The translations under genes and the position numbers were made by a program. The notes beneath the pieces are model-generated. The model ran no database searches. It saw only the letters and a list, made by a program, of their open reading frames with translations, and was not told the DNA's origin. DNA of 64,000 bases from Thinopyrum elongatum (taxonomy: Eukaryota; Streptophyta; Magnoliopsida; Poales; Poaceae), in NCBI GenBank assembly GCA_011799875.1, contig CM022302.1, positions 198,940,086 through 199,004,085 of the forward strand, in the 5' to 3' direction. Shown piece by piece: positions 61,184 through 64,000 of the stretch; position 1 is the first letter of the stretch; every line of letters starts with the position of its first letter.

Positions 61184-61645
61184 ATGTTTGCTGTGAGTTG
61201 TTCGTATATGCATCTATTGGATGTGGTTGCCACCCGGTGTTCGTTGCCATTCCATTCGTACTTGAGAGAGATAATGGATGATGGGGTCATGCTCGGAGGA
61301 GTTGAGCTCGAGTTTGATGTGACCGGAAGCGATTCCGGGAGCATGAGGAGGTTTTTTTGGGCTCAAGATGGTGTGGATTTTTTCTCTCTTTACGAGAAGG
61401 CTGCTTTCCAGGCCATTTGCTTTTTACAGAGTTTGTATGGGTTTGTGATTCTGGACTATAATTTTGAGTGTATGTCAACTTACAGGGAGCTTGCTCGCTC
61501 TGCAGTTCTTTTAGCTGCAACGATGGTTAGGTCTGCGATGCCTGTTGGTTGTGCCGATGCCCCTGCTGCTGTGACTGACCATGATGTCCTTTTGCAGCGG
61601 CAGATGTTGCACGCCAGATTGGTCTCGACGGCGTGCAATATTTAG
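61184..61645 (+). CDS. Hypothetical protein in the Helitron 5' region
   Basis: A 154-codon frame from the ATG at 61184 (acceptor-like gtggcag just before): MFAVSCSYMHLLDVVATRCS, MDDGVMLGGVELEFDVTGSD, FFWAQDGVDFFSLYEKAAFQ and ending LLQRQMLHARLVSTACNI. It has balanced amino-acid use and no stops, and it lies upstream of the RepHel region in the same direction. I do not recognise a domain. It may be an accessory element gene, a captured host gene, or a first exon set joined to the next frame. Confidence 0.45.
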   Translation: MFAVSCSYMHLLDVVATRCSLPFHSYLREIMDDGVMLGGVELEFDVTGSDSGSMRRFFWAQDGVDFFSLYEKAAFQAICFLQSLYGFVILDYNFECMSTYRELARSAVLLAATMVRSAMPVGCADAPAAVTDHDVLLQRQMLHARLVSTACNI

Positions 61646-61964
61646 TTTTTATTTATATTGTGTGAGTTGTTTCTATTTCTTTCGTTTTCCATTGCTCCTA
61701 AAATGTACATCGGAGTTGGTGTGGCTGTATTCAGATAAATGAACTGCTCTCTAGACATTATTTGTATTTGTTATGTACCTACTTAATCATCGTTATGTTC
61801 ATCGTTGCTACTTTAACCACCGTTTTCTAATTGTCATACTGAGATCATGCTGGATTGTACGAGATGTGTGTATGTGGCTTTTTAACCATCATGTTCTCTG
61901 GACTTGGGTTCTGCTTAGGATGTATTTTTAGGTCTCCAATGGCTCCTGGCCGTGGACCGGGCCG

Positions 61965-62258
61965 TGGCCGTGCCGCTGCTGATGGCCCTGCCCGTGGAAG
62001 CGGGCGCGGGCGTGCCGCTGCTGATGGCCCTGCCCGTGGAAGGGGGCGAGGGCGTGCCGCTGCTGATGGCCCTGCCCGTGGAAGGGGGCGAGGGCGTGCC
62101 GCTCCTGATGGCCCTGCCCGTGGAAGGGGGTGAGGGCGTGCCGCTGCTGATGGTCCTGCCCGTGGAAGGGGGCGCGGGCGTGCCGTTGCTGATGGTCATG
62201 CCCGTGGAAGGGGGCGAGGGCGTGCCGCTCCTGATGGCCCTGCCCGTGGAAGGGGGCG
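61965..62258 (+). repeat. Seven 42-bp units coding a Gly-Arg-rich repeat
   Basis: The unit cgtgccgctgctgatggccc plus tgcccgtggaagggggcgag repeats seven times, coding RAAADGPARGRGRG. Copy 4 carries cga to tga, making the stop at 62131-62133. RGG-type tails bind nucleic acid in many proteins. Confidence 0.9.
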
Positions 62259-62488
62259 TGGGCGTAGTAGGGTTGGTGGCACATTTCCTTCCCCTCCTAG
62301 AATTCCTCTTGCTCCTCCTGTCATTCGGCCGCGTTATGTGCCCTGTGCCCCACCTGGGCTCGAGAATCGCAAACGTAAACGTGAGTTGCAGCTACCTGAT
62401 CCCGCTTAGTAATATAGACCCTTGGCCTTGTGATAGCATCTGATGTTGTTCTTGTGTTCCCTGGCCAATGTTTAGGAGATGGTTGGTT

Positions 62489-62907
62489 GAGTGCGGACTT
62501 TTGGCGGGTGACCTCCATGGAGGTGGTTATTTTAAAAAATTCGATAATCACATTTTGGAGTTTCAAAAAAATCTGAAAAAAGTTCTACACATTCATATGG
62601 ATGTATTCTACATGTGTATAAAACCTGACGATAAAATAGGTTATGATGAGAGCTACACAAAAAAGAGAAATCCTGAATTTCTAATAGTGAACAGTGTTTG
62701 TACTGTTCATCAGTTTCAAAACGCGATTTTGTCTTTTTTGTGTAGCTCTCACCATAATATATATCATCTTAAAAAATTGCACGCATGTAGAATGCATCCA
62801 TATGAACATGTATGATTTTTTTCAGATATTTTTGAAACTTCAAAATGTGATTTTTGATTTTTTTTAAATAACCACCCCATGGAGGTCACCCACCATTGGC
62901 ATTTTTT
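62489..62907. mobile_element. Foldback MULE-like MITE, copy 2, in the RepHel gene
   Basis: 419 bp flanked by the 11-bp duplication gatggttggtt (62478-62488 and 62908-62918). Inner arms ggtgacctccatgg and ccatggaggtcacc are perfect; an inner arm pair gagctacacaaaaaa / ttttttgtgtagctc makes a long hairpin. Ends gagtgcggacttttgg and attggcatttttt match copy 1 at 32543-32952. Confidence 0.85.
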
Positions 62908-64000
62908 GATGGTTGGTTACCCTATGTGAGTGAGGTTGAGGCGGCGTCGAACCGCAGGAAGCGCAAGGCTATTAGAAAGCTGCGCCATTCTGGATTTGAA
63001 GGTCTATTCGTTTTCCAATTGCTTAGCTCAGTCTTAGACCCACATGGACTTATTAGTTTTGTCTGTCATGCTAGACCATATTGTTATGGGCCATTTGCCG
63101 AAAGACTGGCGTGGTTTCGATCATGCATTTGCTGAGTCGCTTAAAGGTATCATTGTCCTTGGATTTGTTTGTTGCCTTGTATTTGCCTTGTGCTTTATGA
63201 TTGGTGTTTGTTTTTCATTGGGGCTATTAGCTTCATATGCAGATGTACCGTACCTTGGTACACCAGATTATATCTGTGGATATTGTGGTGCTTCTTTCTG
63301 GTACGAGGAGAGGGTACAGGGAAAATCATCGTATACAAAACGTAAGATTGTCTACAATCTTTGTTGCAAAGGTGGTCAGGTTTCTATCCCTCCTTTCAAG
63401 GAGCCCCCGGCTTTTCTCCGGGAGCTTCTCCATTTTGATGGAACTTCTCGTGCCAAGAAATTCCTCCGAAATATACGTCAATACAATTGTATGTTCGCCT
63501 TCACTTCGATGGGTGCTACTATTGATCGTTCGCTGAATGCTTCTCGGGGTCCCAAGGTCTTTAAAATTAGTGGCTAGGTGTCTCATTGCATAGGTTCTCT
63601 CTTGCCAAAAGACCCTAACACTCCTAAATTTGCCGAGCTTTATATGTATGATCCAGCGAATGAGATTGCCCATAGGATGCGTGCTTTAAATCCGGATGAT
63701 AAGCCTGTGGACCAAATAGATGAGGATATAGTGGTTGGCCTGAGAGATATGCTTAATGAGTTCAATCCATTGGTACAGAAATTTAGAGAGGCAAGTAAAA
63801 TCATAGAAGATAGTGGCGATGAGCCTATGGAAGAAATTTCCATACGAATCATTGGTCCTTCCGATGGTGATGGCCCACAGTTCAGTTTGCCCACGTCTGC
63901 GGGGCTTGCTGCTTTGATTGTGGGTGACCTTACTGTTGAAACCTCCGCACGTGATACAATTATTTCCAGCCGTTCGGAAGGCCTGCAACAAATCTCTTCT

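Larger units (their letters stand above)
59628..64000 (+). mobile_element. Autonomous-type Helitron, left part, runs off the window
   Basis: The coding part (61939-64000) is the N-terminal region of plant Helitron RepHel proteins. The left end is inferred: an ATG2-like acceptor and exon start (tgtgcag/ctccata at 59611-59624) gives way to unrelated sequence, and a TC dinucleotide after A at 59629 (tatcccagtagtaaagaccc) suits a Helitron 5' end. A GC-rich leader with caccctag-like and (gcc)n sequence lies at 59870-60150. The 3' hairpin and CTRR end would be beyond 64000. Confidence 0.6.
61939..64000 (+). pseudogene. Helitron RepHel N-terminal region, broken
   Basis: Exon 61939-62380 starts MAPGRGPGRG, carries the Gly-Arg repeat, and ends ENRKRK at the donor aaac/gtgagt. 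The next exon (62476) is split by a MITE; with it removed the frame reads RDGWLPYVSEVEAASNRRKR. An intron 63147-63242 joins HAFAESLK to DVPYLGTPDYICGYCGASFW, a Cys-pair zinc-finger-like segment, and SIPPFKEPPAFL, YNCMFAFTSMGATIDRSL follow, as in plant Helitron proteins. Disablers: TGA at 62131, a frame change near 63030, TAG at 63575-63577. The frame is open again to the right edge (SEGLQQISS). Rep and helicase domains would follow outside. Confidence 0.8.

Noticed and set aside
61287..62284. Minus-strand His/Pro- and Ser/Thr-rich frames over the Gly-Arg repeat
   Set aside because: Products of the 42-bp repeat read backwards; the plus frame fits the Helitron gene.

Overview
This is a plant nuclear window, almost certainly from a grass of the Triticeae (wheat, Aegilops or barley type). 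The clues are split, GC-rich grass exons with GT..AG introns, dense nesting of large LTR retrotransposons, LINE, CACTA and Helitron pieces, and long low-complexity tracts. Only one protein gene looks intact, a TBL/PMR5-type wall O-acetyltransferase at 29854-31431. Two other genes are recognisable but broken: an F-box/LRR/FBD gene (about 5.4-16.8 kb) and an ATG2 autophagy gene (50.2-59.6 kb). The rest is mobile-element sequence in various states of decay. Family calls come from reading the sequence; no database was searched.

Layout. 0-4.6 kb: a 79-bp tandem repeat, then nine copies of a 302-383-bp satellite-like unit. 4.7-16.8 kb: the F-box pseudogene, split by a 9.71-kb Gypsy-type element with two 452-bp LTRs and a perfect 5-bp target-site duplication (TSD). 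That element has gag, protease and a long antisense open region but no polymerase or integrase. 17-18.4 kb: GC-rich repeats, a 35-bp hairpin and one CACTA terminus. 18.4-27.7 kb: a second Gypsy family arranged internal-LTR-internal, its gag broken by a roughly 0.85-kb element piece and by a 4.1-kb TG..CA element that may be a giant solo LTR. 27.8-29.7 kb: AT-rich degenerate repeats. 29.8-31.5 kb: the TBL gene. 31.5-34.5 kb: minisatellite, a foldback MULE-like MITE and a piece of a dispersed repeat.

34.5-47.6 kb is a nest. A LINE fragment (minus strand) holds a 5.27-kb Copia-type element (minus strand, TSD attcg). A 1.43-kb unit follows, present twice in direct orientation, and a 4.35-kb Helitron-like element sits near the junction between the two copies. 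50.2-59.6 kb: the ATG2 pseudogene, with a 1.2-kb LINE in exon 2, two stops and three frameshifts. 59.6 kb to the right edge: a second Helitron, coding for the N-terminal part of a RepHel protein with a Gly-Arg-rich repeat. It is itself split by a second foldback MITE with an 11-bp TSD, and it may be what breaks ATG2 near its tenth exon.

The genes do not form a pathway. The main interest lies in the element structures: matched foldback MITEs, exact TSDs that restore reading frames, an antisense open region in a polymerase-less retrotransposon, and a strongly strand-biased TTCC word in the Copia element.
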